Shown here one piece after another: positions 13,033 through 22,420 of a DNA stretch of 38,849 bases. The translations under genes and the position numbers were made by a program. Under the pieces are notes generated by a model. That model saw only the letters and a program-made list of their open reading frames with translations, ran no database searches and had not been told where the DNA came from. Source of the DNA: Candidatus Omnitrophota bacterium (GTDB lineage Bacteria; Omnitrophota; Gorgyraeia; 2-02-FULL-51-18); the NCBI GenBank assembly GCA_016197155.1, contig JACPWF010000014.1:1-38849 (forward strand), given 5' to 3'. Position 1 is the first letter of the stretch, and every line of letters begins with the position of its first letter.

Positions 13033-15060
13033 ATGAACAAGAAATATCTTTTGAAAACCGCCCAAAATCCAGCGGGTGTTTACGCCATTGACTACAAGGC
13101 TGAGCTCAACCCCTCCCAGCACGAGGTCGTCACGCACGCGGAAGGGCCGTGCCTGGTTTTGGCCGGCGCGGGAAGCGGAAAGACGCGCACGCTCGTTTAC
13201 CGCGTGGCGTATCTTTTGGAGCGGGGGGTCCGGCCGGAAAATATCCTGCTCGTGACCTTCACGAACAAAGCGGCTCTCGAGATGCGCACCCGCGTGGAGA
13301 CGCTTCTCCGCACAAAAGCCAAGGGCCTTTGGTGCGGCACGTTTCATCATATCGGGAACCGCATCTTGCGGATGCACGGCGCGGCCATGGGCCTGCCAAA
13401 CGATTTTGGAATTTTGGACGAAGAGGACAGCCGCTCGCTCGTCAAATCCTGCATCCAATCCGTCATGTCCCATTCCCCCGAGACGCGGTTTCCGAAACCG
13501 GCCGTGGTCACGTCCGTTTTGAGTTTTATGGTGAATGCCCAAAAAACCCTGCCTGACGTGCTGGCCGGACATTATCCGCACCTGGTTTCCTTTGAGCGGG
13601 ACCTCGGAAAAATCAAAACGCTGTACGACGAGAAAAAAAGGAAGACCCATAATCTCGATTACGACGACCTCCTCCTCAAATGGATCGAGCTTCTGACAAA
13701 ATCCTCCGAGGTCCGCGAGAAACTGACGGCCCAATTTCAATACTGCCTCGTCGACGAGTACCAGGACACCAACCGCCTCCAGCACGAGCTGATCCGTATC
13801 CTATCCGGCCGCCACCGCAATATCCTCGTTGTCGGCGACGACGCGCAGTCGATCTATTCGTTTCGCGCGGCGGAGATCAAAAATATTCTCGATTTTCCGG
13901 AAAGTTATCCGAATTCTAAAATATTCAAACTGGAAACCAATTACCGGTCCACGCGCTCGATCCTGGCGCTGGCCAACGAAAGCATCAAACAGAACGTCCA
14001 TCAATTTCCCAAAACCCTCCGCAGTCTGCACGGAGAGGGGACAAGGCCCGAGGTCGTGAAGGTGCGCGACGGCCGCCAGCAGGCGGATTTCACGGCCCAG
14101 CGGATTCTGGAATTGAAAGAGGCCGGCGCGGGCCTTTCCGAGATCGCGGTTTTATTCCGGGCGCATTACCAGGCGGCGGAGCTGGAACTGGAACTGGCGC
14201 GGCGCGGGATCCCGTATCTCGTGCGCGGCGGGATCCGTTTTTTTGAGCAGGCGCACATCAAGGATGTGCTGTCTTTTTTAAAAATTCTCTCCAATCCTCT
14301 CGACGAGATCGCCTGGCGCCGGGCGCTCATGCTCCAGCCGGGCATCGGGCCGGGCTACGCGGAAAAAATTTTTGGCCTCGTGGAAAAAGAGGGCGGAAAC
14401 CTGGAAAAGACCGCCGCGATTTCTTTTGGGCAGGCCCTGCCGCCGCGGGTGCGCGAGGGGCTCCATTCGTTTAAAAAAATATTGAAGAGCCTGCTGTCCG
14501 GCGAGAAAAGGGATCGCCCCGACGCGCTCGCCGAAGAGGTGCTGGAGCAGGGCTACAACAAACACGTGCTTCTCAATTTTGAAAACGCCCGCGACCGCCT
14601 CGAGGACTTGAGACAGCTCGTCAATTTCGCGCACACCTACAAAAACCTGAAGGATTTTTTGGCGGACGTGACGCTCCGCGAGAGTTTTAAAGGCGAGACG
14701 ATTCTGGACCCCGGCGGAGAGGGGGCTGTGGAGGAGGAACTCGTTTTGTCCACGATCCACCAGGCCAAGGGGCTGGAATGGAAGGCCGTGTTTGTCATTG
14801 GCCTGGCCGAAGGCCAGTTCCCGCACGCCAAGTCGATGGAAAAGGAGGAGGAGCTCGAAGAGGAGCGGCGGCTCTTTTACGTGGCCGCCACGCGCGCGAA
14901 GGAGGAGCTGATCCTGATCCAGCCGCTCACGCGCTTTGATTACCAGGCGGGGACCGTGATCAACCGGCCGTCGCTTTTCCTTGAGGAACTGCCGGCGGAC
15001 GTCTATGATACGATCGAGGTCGAAGAAAACCAGGAAGAGGAAACGATCTATCTGGAATAA
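13033..15060 (+). CDS. UvrD/PcrA-like superfamily 1 DNA helicase
   Basis: 675 residues with all SF1A helicase motifs in order: LNPSQHEVV (Q motif), GAGSGKT (45-51), TFTNKAALEMRTR (Ia), LVDEYQDTN (II), VVGDDAQSIYSFRAA (III), TNYRST (IV), LSTIHQAKGLEWKAVFVIGL (V) and EERRLFYVAATRAKEEL (VI). It unwinds DNA 3' to 5' in repair and replication restart. The sequence is shorter at the C-terminus than E. coli UvrD (720) and lacks its tail. No SD is visible before ATG 13033. The next gene begins two bases after the stop. Confidence 0.93.
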   Translation: MNKKYLLKTAQNPAGVYAIDYKAELNPSQHEVVTHAEGPCLVLAGAGSGKTRTLVYRVAYLLERGVRPENILLVTFTNKAALEMRTRVETLLRTKAKGLWCGTFHHIGNRILRMHGAAMGLPNDFGILDEEDSRSLVKSCIQSVMSHSPETRFPKPAVVTSVLSFMVNAQKTLPDVLAGHYPHLVSFERDLGKIKTLYDEKKRKTHNLDYDDLLLKWIELLTKSSEVREKLTAQFQYCLVDEYQDTNRLQHELIRILSGRHRNILVVGDDAQSIYSFRAAEIKNILDFPESYPNSKIFKLETNYRSTRSILALANESIKQNVHQFPKTLRSLHGEGTRPEVVKVRDGRQQADFTAQRILELKEAGAGLSEIAVLFRAHYQAAELELELARRGIPYLVRGGIRFFEQAHIKDVLSFLKILSNPLDEIAWRRALMLQPGIGPGYAEKIFGLVEKEGGNLEKTAAISFGQALPPRVREGLHSFKKILKSLLSGEKRDRPDALAEEVLEQGYNKHVLLNFENARDRLEDLRQLVNFAHTYKNLKDFLADVTLRESFKGETILDPGGEGAVEEELVLSTIHQAKGLEWKAVFVIGLAEGQFPHAKSMEKEEELEEERRLFYVAATRAKEELILIQPLTRFDYQAGTVINRPSLFLEELPADVYDTIEVEENQEEETIYLE

Positions 15061-15062
15061 CA

Positions 15063-16316
15063 ATGAATAAAAAAGCCGCGCTCGGAACGGTGTTTTTGGT
15101 GGTGCTCGTGGACCTCATGGGCTTCGGGATCGTCCTGCCGCTCATTCCGTTTTACGCGTCAAAATTTAACGCCTCTCCCGTGGCGATCGGATTTCTTTAC
15201 AGCATTTATTCATTCGCCCAGCTTGTCTTTTCCCCGCTTTGGGGAGGGTTTTCCGACAAAATCGGCCGCCGTCCGATCATGCTTCTCAGCACGTTCGGGG
15301 CGGTCCTGGCCTATATTTTATTCGGGCTTGCCCAGTCGCTCGGCGTTCTTTTTCTGTCGCGCCTGGTCGCGGGCATCATGGGAGGAAATATCTCAACGGC
15401 CCAGGCCTATGTCGCGGACGTGACGACGCATGACGAGCGGGCCAAGGGGATGGGCCTGATCGGCGCGGCGTTCGGAATCGGGTTCGTCGTGGGGCCGGCC
15501 ATTTCGACGATTCTCATCCATCCGGCTTTTCATCAATTTCTTCAACGGCTAACCGGCCCGGCGCTGGCGGCGGTCCTGTCGGAGAATAAATACGAAATTC
15601 CGGGGTTTTTCGCCGCGGGGCTGTCTTTTCTGAGTTTCCTTTTGGTTTGGTTCAAACTGCCCGAGACCGTCCAGGCGTCCCCGTCCGGCGCCGCGGCGGG
15701 CGGGGATGCGGAACGCATCGAAAAAGTGAGCCTATTCAGCGGCCGGTTTTGGCGGAGGCTTTCGGAAGAGGGAAACGCGGTTCTGTCCCTGCTTTTACTG
15801 AGCATCTTTCTTTTGGCGCTGGGGCAGTCAAGCCTCTACAGCGGGTTTCCTCTTTTTTGCAAGACCCGGCTCCTTCTCTCGGCCGAAAAAGTCGGGATGC
15901 AATTTGTCTACATGGGTCTTTTGACCGCGCTTGTCCAGGGCGGCCTGATCCGGATTCTCGTAAAAAAATACAGCGAGGAGCGCCTTTTTTTGGTCGGCAG
16001 TATTTTGATGGTTTTGGGCCTCGGGCTCATCCCGTTCGCGCCCTCCGAAAAAATATTGACGCTGTATCTGTCGGTGATGGCGATCGGCGTCAGCCTCAAC
16101 GGCCCGACGCTGACGAGTCTCATTTCCAAAAAAGCCGATCCCCTAAAAGTCGGCGCGATGATGGGAAGCTCCCAGGGACTGGCGGCGCTGGGGCGCGTGA
16201 TCGGGCCGGCCTGGGGAGGATTTCTGTATGGCATTTCATTCAAATTGCCATTCATCCTGACCGCCGCGGTCGTTTCCACAAGCATTCTCATCGGGATCCG
16301 CCTGCAAGATGGGTAG
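15063..16316 (+). CDS. MFS transporter, TetA-like drug exporter family
   Basis: 417 residues with 12 predicted membrane helices. The N-terminal half shows the TetA-type pattern: VLVDLMGFGIVLPLIPFY in TM1, then LFSPLWGGFSDKIGRRPIML-style motif A (here SPLWGGFSDKIGRRPIML) between TM2 and TM3, and SRLVAGIMGGNISTAQAYVA (motif B and TM4-5). A charged central loop lies at about 210-235. The substrate cannot be told from sequence. It is placed between the helicase and the HEAT protein with an 8-base overlap into the latter, so it may be co-transcribed with the respiratory genes. Confidence 0.88.
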   Translation: MNKKAALGTVFLVVLVDLMGFGIVLPLIPFYASKFNASPVAIGFLYSIYSFAQLVFSPLWGGFSDKIGRRPIMLLSTFGAVLAYILFGLAQSLGVLFLSRLVAGIMGGNISTAQAYVADVTTHDERAKGMGLIGAAFGIGFVVGPAISTILIHPAFHQFLQRLTGPALAAVLSENKYEIPGFFAAGLSFLSFLLVWFKLPETVQASPSGAAAGGDAERIEKVSLFSGRFWRRLSEEGNAVLSLLLLSIFLLALGQSSLYSGFPLFCKTRLLLSAEKVGMQFVYMGLLTALVQGGLIRILVKKYSEERLFLVGSILMVLGLGLIPFAPSEKILTLYLSVMAIGVSLNGPTLTSLISKKADPLKVGAMMGSSQGLAALGRVIGPAWGGFLYGISFKLPFILTAAVVSTSILIGIRLQDG

Positions 16317-17157
16317 CGGCCGAAAACTTTTTTTTGGACTTTTTATTTTCCCGCTTCTCATCGCCGTCGGGATGGCGGTGCTTTTGTGCTCGGTGGTTTT
16401 ATTGACCAACGAGGCCCAGACCCCGGAGTCGCTCATCGGCGCCGTGAAAAGCGGCTCTCCCGGCAAGCGCTGGCAAAAGGCCTACGAACTTTCGAATGAA
16501 TTAAACCGCAAGGGCGTCCATTTTCAAAAAGAGCGGGTCCTGGGCGAGATCATTTACATTTTGAAAGACCCCGTTCGCTACGACGAGAAGACGCGCGGCT
16601 ACATGGCGGTGGCGCTGGCTCACTTTAAGGATCCCGAGGCCGTGGAGGCGCTGAAAATTTCCCTGAAAGACCCGAGCGACGACCTCAAACTCTACGCGCT
16701 TTGGTCGCTGGGCATGATTCAGGCCAAAGAGGCCCTGCCGGACATTCTTCCTTTTCTGAAGGCCGGTCGCGAAGACCTGCGCGAGATGGCCGTTTACGTC
16801 CTGGGGGCTATCGGGGACAAAAGCGCCGCGCCCGAGATGCGAAAATTGTTGAATGATCCTTCGGTGGGCGTGCGCTGGAACGCGGCGCTCGCCTTGGCGC
16901 GTTTGGGAGACGCGGGCGGACTTGACATTCTCCTCAAAATGCTCGAGCGGGGAAGCCTCGAATCCGATTACCGGATGCCGGGCGAGCAAATCGAGAAAGT
17001 GATGACCAACGCGATCAGAGGATTAGCCTTGATTCAGAGGCCGGAGTCGATTAAAATTCTAGAATCTGTTTCGCGAAAGGATAAAAGTTTAAAAGTCAGG
17101 CAGGCGGCGTTTGAGGCGCTGGAGATTGTCAGAAAAAGTGACGGGATCGCTCGATGA
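16309..17157 (+). CDS. Membrane-anchored HEAT-repeat protein
   Basis: 282 residues. One N-terminal helix (about 8-30) anchors it. The remainder is about six HEAT/PBS-lyase-like helical repeats with the typical pattern 'A...L......LK.SLKDP...' (for example AVALAHFKDPEAVEALKISL and AVYVLGAIGDKSAAPEMRKL). Such proteins are scaffolds. It overlaps the MFS gene by 8 bases and the Rieske gene by 4 (ATGA), so it is translated together with the bc-type complex and may help assemble it (inference). Confidence 0.85.
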   Translation: MGSGRKLFFGLFIFPLLIAVGMAVLLCSVVLLTNEAQTPESLIGAVKSGSPGKRWQKAYELSNELNRKGVHFQKERVLGEIIYILKDPVRYDEKTRGYMAVALAHFKDPEAVEALKISLKDPSDDLKLYALWSLGMIQAKEALPDILPFLKAGREDLREMAVYVLGAIGDKSAAPEMRKLLNDPSVGVRWNAALALARLGDAGGLDILLKMLERGSLESDYRMPGEQIEKVMTNAIRGLALIQRPESIKILESVSRKDKSLKVRQAAFEALEIVRKSDGIAR

Positions 17158-17654
17158 ATGACACGGAGAAAATTGACCGCCGGACGTTTTTATCCTGGTT
17201 TGGCCTGGCGTGGGTGAGTTTCGCGGCGGCCACGACGGGCGCCTTATCGATTATCCTGCGCTTCCTTTTTCCGAACGTCGTATTTGAGCCGCCCACTTCT
17301 TTTAAGGCGGGATTTCCGAACGAGTACGAGACCGGCGTCGTGGACGAGCGCTGGAAGGCCAAGTACGGCGTGTGGATCATCCGCGTGGCGGAGGGGATCT
17401 ACGCCCTGTCCACGATCTGCACGCACCTGGGGTGCACGCCCAATTGGCTGGGCGGCGAAAATAAATTCAAATGCCCCTGCCACGGCCGTGGGTTTTATAA
17501 AACAGGCATCAATTTCGAAGGCCCGGCGCCGCGGCCGCTTGAGCGCTACCGCATTTCGCTCGCCGAAGACGGGCAAATTTTAGTCGACAAGAGCAAAAAG
17601 TTTCAGCAGGAAAAAGGCGAGTGGAATAATCCGGAGTCATTTTTGACCTTATGA
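17154..17654 (+). CDS. Rieske [2Fe-2S] protein of a bc-type complex
   Basis: 166 residues. A twin-arginine signal-anchor (DRRTFLSW at 8-15, then a hydrophobic helix to about 38) suggests Tat export with a membrane anchor. The cluster ligands are in CTHLGC (89-94) and CPCHGRGF (107-114), each pair giving one Cys and one His, with the extra disulfide cysteines C94 and C109. [10 protein letters not shown] segment follows the second motif, as in true Rieske proteins. The protein takes an electron from quinol at cytochrome b and passes it on to the c-type cytochrome. It overlaps both neighbours as ATGA. Confidence 0.95.
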   Translation: MNDTEKIDRRTFLSWFGLAWVSFAAATTGALSIILRFLFPNVVFEPPTSFKAGFPNEYETGVVDERWKAKYGVWIIRVAEGIYALSTICTHLGCTPNWLGGENKFKCPCHGRGFYKTGINFEGPAPRPLERYRISLAEDGQILVDKSKKFQQEKGEWNNPESFLTL

Positions 17655-18430
17655 AAATGAATATAGGAAAATTTATCACCGAGTCCCAGCTGTACAAGTC
17701 GATGTTCCGGCACGGGTATTCGACCTCGGAGCGCGACCGCGCGCTTTCGGTGATGACGAACGTCTTTTTTCACCTGCACCCCGTGAAGGTCCGCAAATCC
17801 GGCGCGCGGTTCGGGTTCACCTGGTGCGCGGGGGGACTCTCATTTTTCGTGTTTCTGACGCTCGTCGTGAGCGGCATCCTCCTCATGTTCTACTACCGAC
17901 CGACGGTCGAATACGCCTACAACGACATCATGGCGCTCCGCGAACACGTGCCGTTCGGCATCATGCGCGAACTGCACCGCTGGGGCGCGCACGCGATGAT
18001 CATCACGGTCTGGCTGCACATGTTCCGCGTGTTCATGACCGGTTCCTACAAGCCCCCGCGCGAGTTTAACTGGGTGATCGGCGTGATCCTCCTGGTTCTC
18101 ACGATGCTTCTGAGTTTCACGGGATACCTTTTGCCATGGGATCAATTGGCGATGTGGGCCATCACCGTGGGCAGTAACATGGCGCGCGCGACGCCTTTCC
18201 TCGGGCACGAAGGCCCGGGCGCGGCCCTTTTGTCGCTGGGCGGCATTCAGCTGGTCCATGCCGGCAGTGACGTGCGTTTCGCGCTCCTGGGCGGGCGATT
18301 TGTGGGAGCGGCGGCCCTTTTACGCTTTTACATTCTTCACTGCGTCGCGATCCCCACTGCCGTCGTCGTTTTGATGTCCGTGCATTTCTGGCGCATCCGG
18401 AAAGACGGGGGAATCAGCGGCCCGCTATAA
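17651..18430 (+). CDS. Cytochrome b, N-terminal (b6-like) subunit
   Basis: 259 residues, four core helices. The heme-ligand histidines have the canonical spacing: [20 protein letters not shown] gives His pairs 14 apart in helix B, and [19 protein letters not shown] gives the second pair in helix D. The C-terminus [11 protein letters not shown] matches the end of cytochrome b6 almost exactly, so the protein is split as in b6f-type complexes. It carries two b hemes and the quinone sites together with the next gene. ATGA overlap with the Rieske gene. Confidence 0.93.
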   Translation: MKMNIGKFITESQLYKSMFRHGYSTSERDRALSVMTNVFFHLHPVKVRKSGARFGFTWCAGGLSFFVFLTLVVSGILLMFYYRPTVEYAYNDIMALREHVPFGIMRELHRWGAHAMIITVWLHMFRVFMTGSYKPPREFNWVIGVILLVLTMLLSFTGYLLPWDQLAMWAITVGSNMARATPFLGHEGPGAALLSLGGIQLVHAGSDVRFALLGGRFVGAAALLRFYILHCVAIPTAVVVLMSVHFWRIRKDGGISGPL

Positions 18431-18433
18431 AAA

Positions 18434-19516
18434 ATGCTCGAATCCTTTAAAAATTTCCTAAACAGCGTTTCATCGCCGGTGACGATCTTCACGTCGGCGG
18501 TTTTGGTTTTCGCCTTATTCGTCACATTCCCGCGTCAGGCGACCTCAAAACCCGCGGGCCTGGCCGTTCTGCTTCTCGTCCTGGTTTTTTTTGGGATCGG
18601 CCTCACGGACGAACATTTCCGGACCATCGTGTCCACGCCGGACAACGTGCCCATCGTCGGCCTCATTTTCTTGTTTGGCTACTTCACCTGGTACGCGATG
18701 CGAAAGGCCGTCATCAACGACCGGCGCATCGAAAAAGGGGAGCCGACCGTCGAGCAGGCCGAGACCAACGAAAAGGTCCTGGTTTTTCCCTATCTTATTT
18801 TCATCGAGTTCGTGGTGGCGCTGGCCTACGCGGTCATGCTCGTCCTGTGGTCCATTTTCCTGAAAGCCCCTCTTGAAGAGCCGGCCAATCCGACGGTTTC
18901 CCCGAATCCCAGCAAAGCGCCGTGGTATTTTTTGGGCCTTCAGGAGATGCTCGTTTATTTTGATCCATGGATCGCGGGTGTCCTTTTGCCGACCTTTATC
19001 ATTCTGGGCCTGTGCGCGATCCCGTATCTCGACCGTGACCCGGCGGGGTCCGGTTATTATTCCTTTAAAGGAAGAAAGCCCGTCATCATCGTTTACCTCT
19101 TTGGTTTTTGGATCCTGTGGATTTTACTCATCCTCACGGGCACTTTCCTGAGGGGACCCAACTGGAATTTCTTCGGGCCCTTCGAAGTCTGGGATGTTCA
19201 CAAGGTGGTGCCGCTGGTGAATGTGAATCTTTCGGAACTCATTTTCATCAAGTGGCTCGGGGTGGGGCTTCCGAAGCTCTGGTTCCTGCGCGAGGCCCCG
19301 GGAATTTTAACGGTGCTGGCGTACCTGGTGATCCCACCGGCGATTTTGGCAAAAACGGTTTTTAAGAACGTGTTCAAAAAACTGGGCGCGGTCCGCTACA
19401 GCATCCTCGTAATGCTCCTTCTCGTGATGGTGGCGCTGCCGATCAAGATGTACCTGCGCTGGGCTTTTAATCTGAAATACCTCGTCGCGATCCCCGAATT
19501 TTTCTTCAACATTTAG
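18434..19516 (+). CDS. Cytochrome b, C-terminal (subunit-IV-like) protein, enlarged
   Basis: 360 residues, far longer than subunit IV of b6f (about 160). Extra helices are present: about residues 15-60 (two helices), a third at 75-90, and two after the core. The core matches the C-terminal half of cytochrome b: KAPWYFLGLQEMLVYFDPWI, then LLPTFIILGLCAIPYLD. The Qo-site motif is usually PEWY and reads APWY here. Together with the preceding gene it forms the cytochrome b of the complex. Three bases separate the two genes. Confidence 0.88.
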   Translation: MLESFKNFLNSVSSPVTIFTSAVLVFALFVTFPRQATSKPAGLAVLLLVLVFFGIGLTDEHFRTIVSTPDNVPIVGLIFLFGYFTWYAMRKAVINDRRIEKGEPTVEQAETNEKVLVFPYLIFIEFVVALAYAVMLVLWSIFLKAPLEEPANPTVSPNPSKAPWYFLGLQEMLVYFDPWIAGVLLPTFIILGLCAIPYLDRDPAGSGYYSFKGRKPVIIVYLFGFWILWILLILTGTFLRGPNWNFFGPFEVWDVHKVVPLVNVNLSELIFIKWLGVGLPKLWFLREAPGILTVLAYLVIPPAILAKTVFKNVFKKLGAVRYSILVMLLLVMVALPIKMYLRWAFNLKYLVAIPEFFFNI

Positions 19517-19518
19517 CC

Positions 19519-22353
19519 ATGGCCAAACCCTCCCCGAGCCTTTACAGCATCTCGAAGACCTTTGTGTGGTTTGCCCTGGTGAGTCTCCTGCTTTTGGGCT
19601 CGCTCATCGCGATCGTGCTTCTCGACCACCACCGCGACTGGAAAAATTGGCAGAAGAAATTCATTGCGCTAAAACTGGAGAAGACGGAAAAAGAATTGAA
19701 GGCGGCCGATGAAAAACTCGATAAAAAAAAGATCCAGGACCTGCGGCTGGAGATAGCCAGGACCGAATCCGACTTGAAGGCGCATCAGTCGGAGAGGGCC
19801 GCGCGCCGGAAGGCGGCCGCGGCTCTCGAGCCGCGGCTCGCCCGGGCCAAGGCCCGCGCCCAGGACCTGAAGCAGTTCCAGGACTCCTACAAATACTTTT
19901 TTGAGGAATACCGGGTCCTGGGCGACCGGCGCGCGGCCGATTTTGAAAAAAAATTGGCGGAGATCGCCCCGCGGTTGACCGAGGCCAAGGCCGATCTCGA
20001 GGATTTGGAAAAAGAAAGCGAGGCAAAAAAGGCCGCGCTCGAGGCCTTCGCGCAAAAAGAAAAGGATTTGCAGAAAGCGCTCGACCAGATTTTGCAGGAA
20101 AAGACCCGCGTCGAGAAAAAAATCGCAAACGTGAAACCGTCGCTCGCGAAAGACATTTTGAACGCGCCGATGCTCGACTTCCTGCACCCCTCGCTCCAGA
20201 TCCAGCAGATCGCGCTGGATGGTCTCGAGGACGATTACCATTTCGCTAAAACCCAAAAAGTGGACCGCTGCACGACCTGTCACCTGGCGATCGATCAAAA
20301 AGGATTTGAGGACGCGCCACAGCCCTTTCGCACGCACCCGAAAATGGACCTCTATCTGGGGGCGGCCTCGCCGCATCCGGTCGAGAAATTCGGCTGTACG
20401 GTCTGCCACAGCGGCAACGGCCATTCGGTCAGCTTCATCACCGCTTCCCACACGCCCCACGACGAGGCCCAGGCGAAAGAGTGGGTGAAGAAATACCATT
20501 GGCGGGAGATTGAAAAATGGGACGCCAAGATGCTGCCCATTCAGCACGTGCAGGCGGCTTGCGCCAAATGCCATCGAAGTGTCGTCGAGGTGCCTCAGGC
20601 TGATAAGTTGAACCGCGGACGGCGCCTGGCCGCCCGCTACGGTTGTTTCAATTGCCATAAAATCAGCGGTTTTGAAGACCGCTGGAAGGCCGGTCCCGAC
20701 CTCCGGCGCGTTGGCAGTAAAGTCGACCGGGAATGGGTGATCCGCTGGCTTCAAAATCCCCGCGATTTTCGCTCCTCGACCCGGATGCCGCAGATTTTTC
20801 ATTTGTCAAACACGCAGTCGCCCGATGAAAAAAACCGTGACGACGCCGCCATTGAGGCCATCGCGGTTTATCTCATGAAAAATTCGGAAACGGTCGAGCT
20901 TTCCGTCCCTCCCGCCATTGGCAACGCCGAGAAAGGGGAGACGTTCGTGAAACAATTGGGGTGCCTGGGCTGTCACAGCCTGCCGGGCATCAAAGGCGGC
21001 GACGCCGCGGCCGAGCTTTCGGGCCTCGGGAGCAAGGTGAAGCCCGAATGGCTTTACGCGTGGCTCAAAAATCCCAGGCATTATTCGCCGAACACGCGCA
21101 TGCCGAACCTCCGCCTGAGCGATGAGGAAGCCGCCGACATCACGGCCTATCTTTTGTCCAACTGCAATGACCCGTTTGAAAAATCAGCGGCTCCGAAGGC
21201 CAGGCCCGAGGCAGTGGACCAGATGCTTTTGGATTCAATGCAGGGCACGATGCGACACGCGGATGCCCAGAAAATGCTCGCGGGGATGACGGATGAGGAG
21301 AAACTCGAGGCCCTGGGCAAAAAATCGATCGCGCATCAGGGTTGTTTCGCCTGCCATGCGATCAAAGGATTCGAAGATCAAAAACCCATCGGCGCCGAAC
21401 TTTCGAACGAAAGCCGCAAGGACATTCACCAATTTGATTTCGGATTCGTCGACATCGAGCATTCGCGGCGGGCGTTCATCGCGCAGAAGCTGAGAGATCC
21501 TCGCGGCTACGACAAGGGCAAGGTGAAGGCCTATTACGAAAAACTGCGCATGCCTCAATTTCATTTGAGCGACGAAGAGATCGAGTCCCTCACCACCTTT
21601 GTTTTGAGTTTAACGGACGAATCGATGCCGCTTGAGATGCAAAAGCGGCCGGATCTGAGAGAAGCGGGCGTCGAAAAAGGCCGTCTTTTGGTTTCGAAAT
21701 TAAATTGCAACGCCTGCCACGCGCTCGACGGCAAGACCGGGGCCTTGCGCGCGCTCACCGAGGATCCGGGAGCCGCGCCGCCGATCCTGGACGGGGAAGG
21801 GGCGAAGGTCCGGGAGAAATGGCTGCATGAATTTCTTAAAAACCCGACTCCGATTCGGCCCTGGCTCACCTACCGGATGCCCACTTTCGGACTGAGCGAC
21901 GAAGAAACCAAAACGCTCGTGGAATATTTCGCTTATTTGGCTCACGAGAATATTTCTTATAAAGGCGCCGAGGTTCCCGAGACCTCGCCCGAAAAAATCG
22001 AGGCGGGCAAAAAACTTTTCGGACAGCTCCAGTGCGCCAAATGCCACGAGGTGAACGCCGATTCCGCCGCGATGGGCGCTTCCTTTCTGGCGCCCGATCT
22101 GACGCTGGCCAAGAAAAGGCTGAAGCCCGAATGGGTGAAAAAATGGATCGAGGACCCTCAAACCCTGCAGGAAGGCACCATGATGCCCACGTTCTTCGCC
22201 GACGGACAAACGCCGATCACGGACGTTTTGGGCGGGGACGCCAAAGAGCAGATCGAGGCGATCCGGGATTACCTGTACCGTTACGAGGCCCCTGACAAGA
22301 CAAAAGGGGAGACCCGCGAGGCCAAGATTCCTATTGCCAATCAGGCCGCTTGA
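19519..22353 (+). CDS. Membrane-anchored octaheme c-type cytochrome with coiled-coil stalk
   Basis: 944 residues. An N-terminal membrane helix (about 12-32) precedes a long coiled coil (about 45-210; Lys/Glu/Ala-rich), then eight CXXCH heme sites starting at residues 251, 293, 348, 376, 482, 609, 730 and 839. The last five belong to repeated monoheme modules with the form CXXCH ... WL..P ... RMP.F.LSDEE, where the Met of RMP should be the distal heme ligand. The first three sites lack this and may be bis-His. It follows the cytochrome b genes by two bases, so it likely replaces cytochrome c1/f as the electron exit of the complex. Confidence 0.92.
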   Translation: MAKPSPSLYSISKTFVWFALVSLLLLGSLIAIVLLDHHRDWKNWQKKFIALKLEKTEKELKAADEKLDKKKIQDLRLEIARTESDLKAHQSERAARRKAAAALEPRLARAKARAQDLKQFQDSYKYFFEEYRVLGDRRAADFEKKLAEIAPRLTEAKADLEDLEKESEAKKAALEAFAQKEKDLQKALDQILQEKTRVEKKIANVKPSLAKDILNAPMLDFLHPSLQIQQIALDGLEDDYHFAKTQKVDRCTTCHLAIDQKGFEDAPQPFRTHPKMDLYLGAASPHPVEKFGCTVCHSGNGHSVSFITASHTPHDEAQAKEWVKKYHWREIEKWDAKMLPIQHVQAACAKCHRSVVEVPQADKLNRGRRLAARYGCFNCHKISGFEDRWKAGPDLRRVGSKVDREWVIRWLQNPRDFRSSTRMPQIFHLSNTQSPDEKNRDDAAIEAIAVYLMKNSETVELSVPPAIGNAEKGETFVKQLGCLGCHSLPGIKGGDAAAELSGLGSKVKPEWLYAWLKNPRHYSPNTRMPNLRLSDEEAADITAYLLSNCNDPFEKSAAPKARPEAVDQMLLDSMQGTMRHADAQKMLAGMTDEEKLEALGKKSIAHQGCFACHAIKGFEDQKPIGAELSNESRKDIHQFDFGFVDIEHSRRAFIAQKLRDPRGYDKGKVKAYYEKLRMPQFHLSDEEIESLTTFVLSLTDESMPLEMQKRPDLREAGVEKGRLLVSKLNCNACHALDGKTGALRALTEDPGAAPPILDGEGAKVREKWLHEFLKNPTPIRPWLTYRMPTFGLSDEETKTLVEYFAYLAHENISYKGAEVPETSPEKIEAGKKLFGQLQCAKCHEVNADSAAMGASFLAPDLTLAKKRLKPEWVKKWIEDPQTLQEGTMMPTFFADGQTPITDVLGGDAKEQIEAIRDYLYRYEAPDKTKGETREAKIPIANQAA

Positions 22354-22362
22354 TTGTAAGAT
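22334..22362 (+). promoter_or_regulatory. Candidate promoter of the cupredoxin-ctaA-ctaB-sco unit
   Basis: TTGCCA (22334-22339, inside the 3' end of the cytochrome gene), 17-bp spacer, TAAGAT (22357-22362). The leader would be about 50 bases, with SD TAGGAGAAG before ATG 22421. Confidence 0.45.
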
Positions 22363-22420
22363 AATTTCTGCCCCCCGTTTTTACTGATCATCAAAACTGA
22401 TAGTATTTAGGAGAAGACAA

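Noticed and set aside
12733-13785. A 350-aa antisense frame over the TIGR04073 and helicase genes
   Set aside because: A shadow caused by GC-rich third positions. The plus-strand genes have full domain motifs.
19669-20802. A 377-aa antisense frame in the cytochrome gene
   Set aside because: Mirror of the coiled-coil codons. No start signal and no domain.
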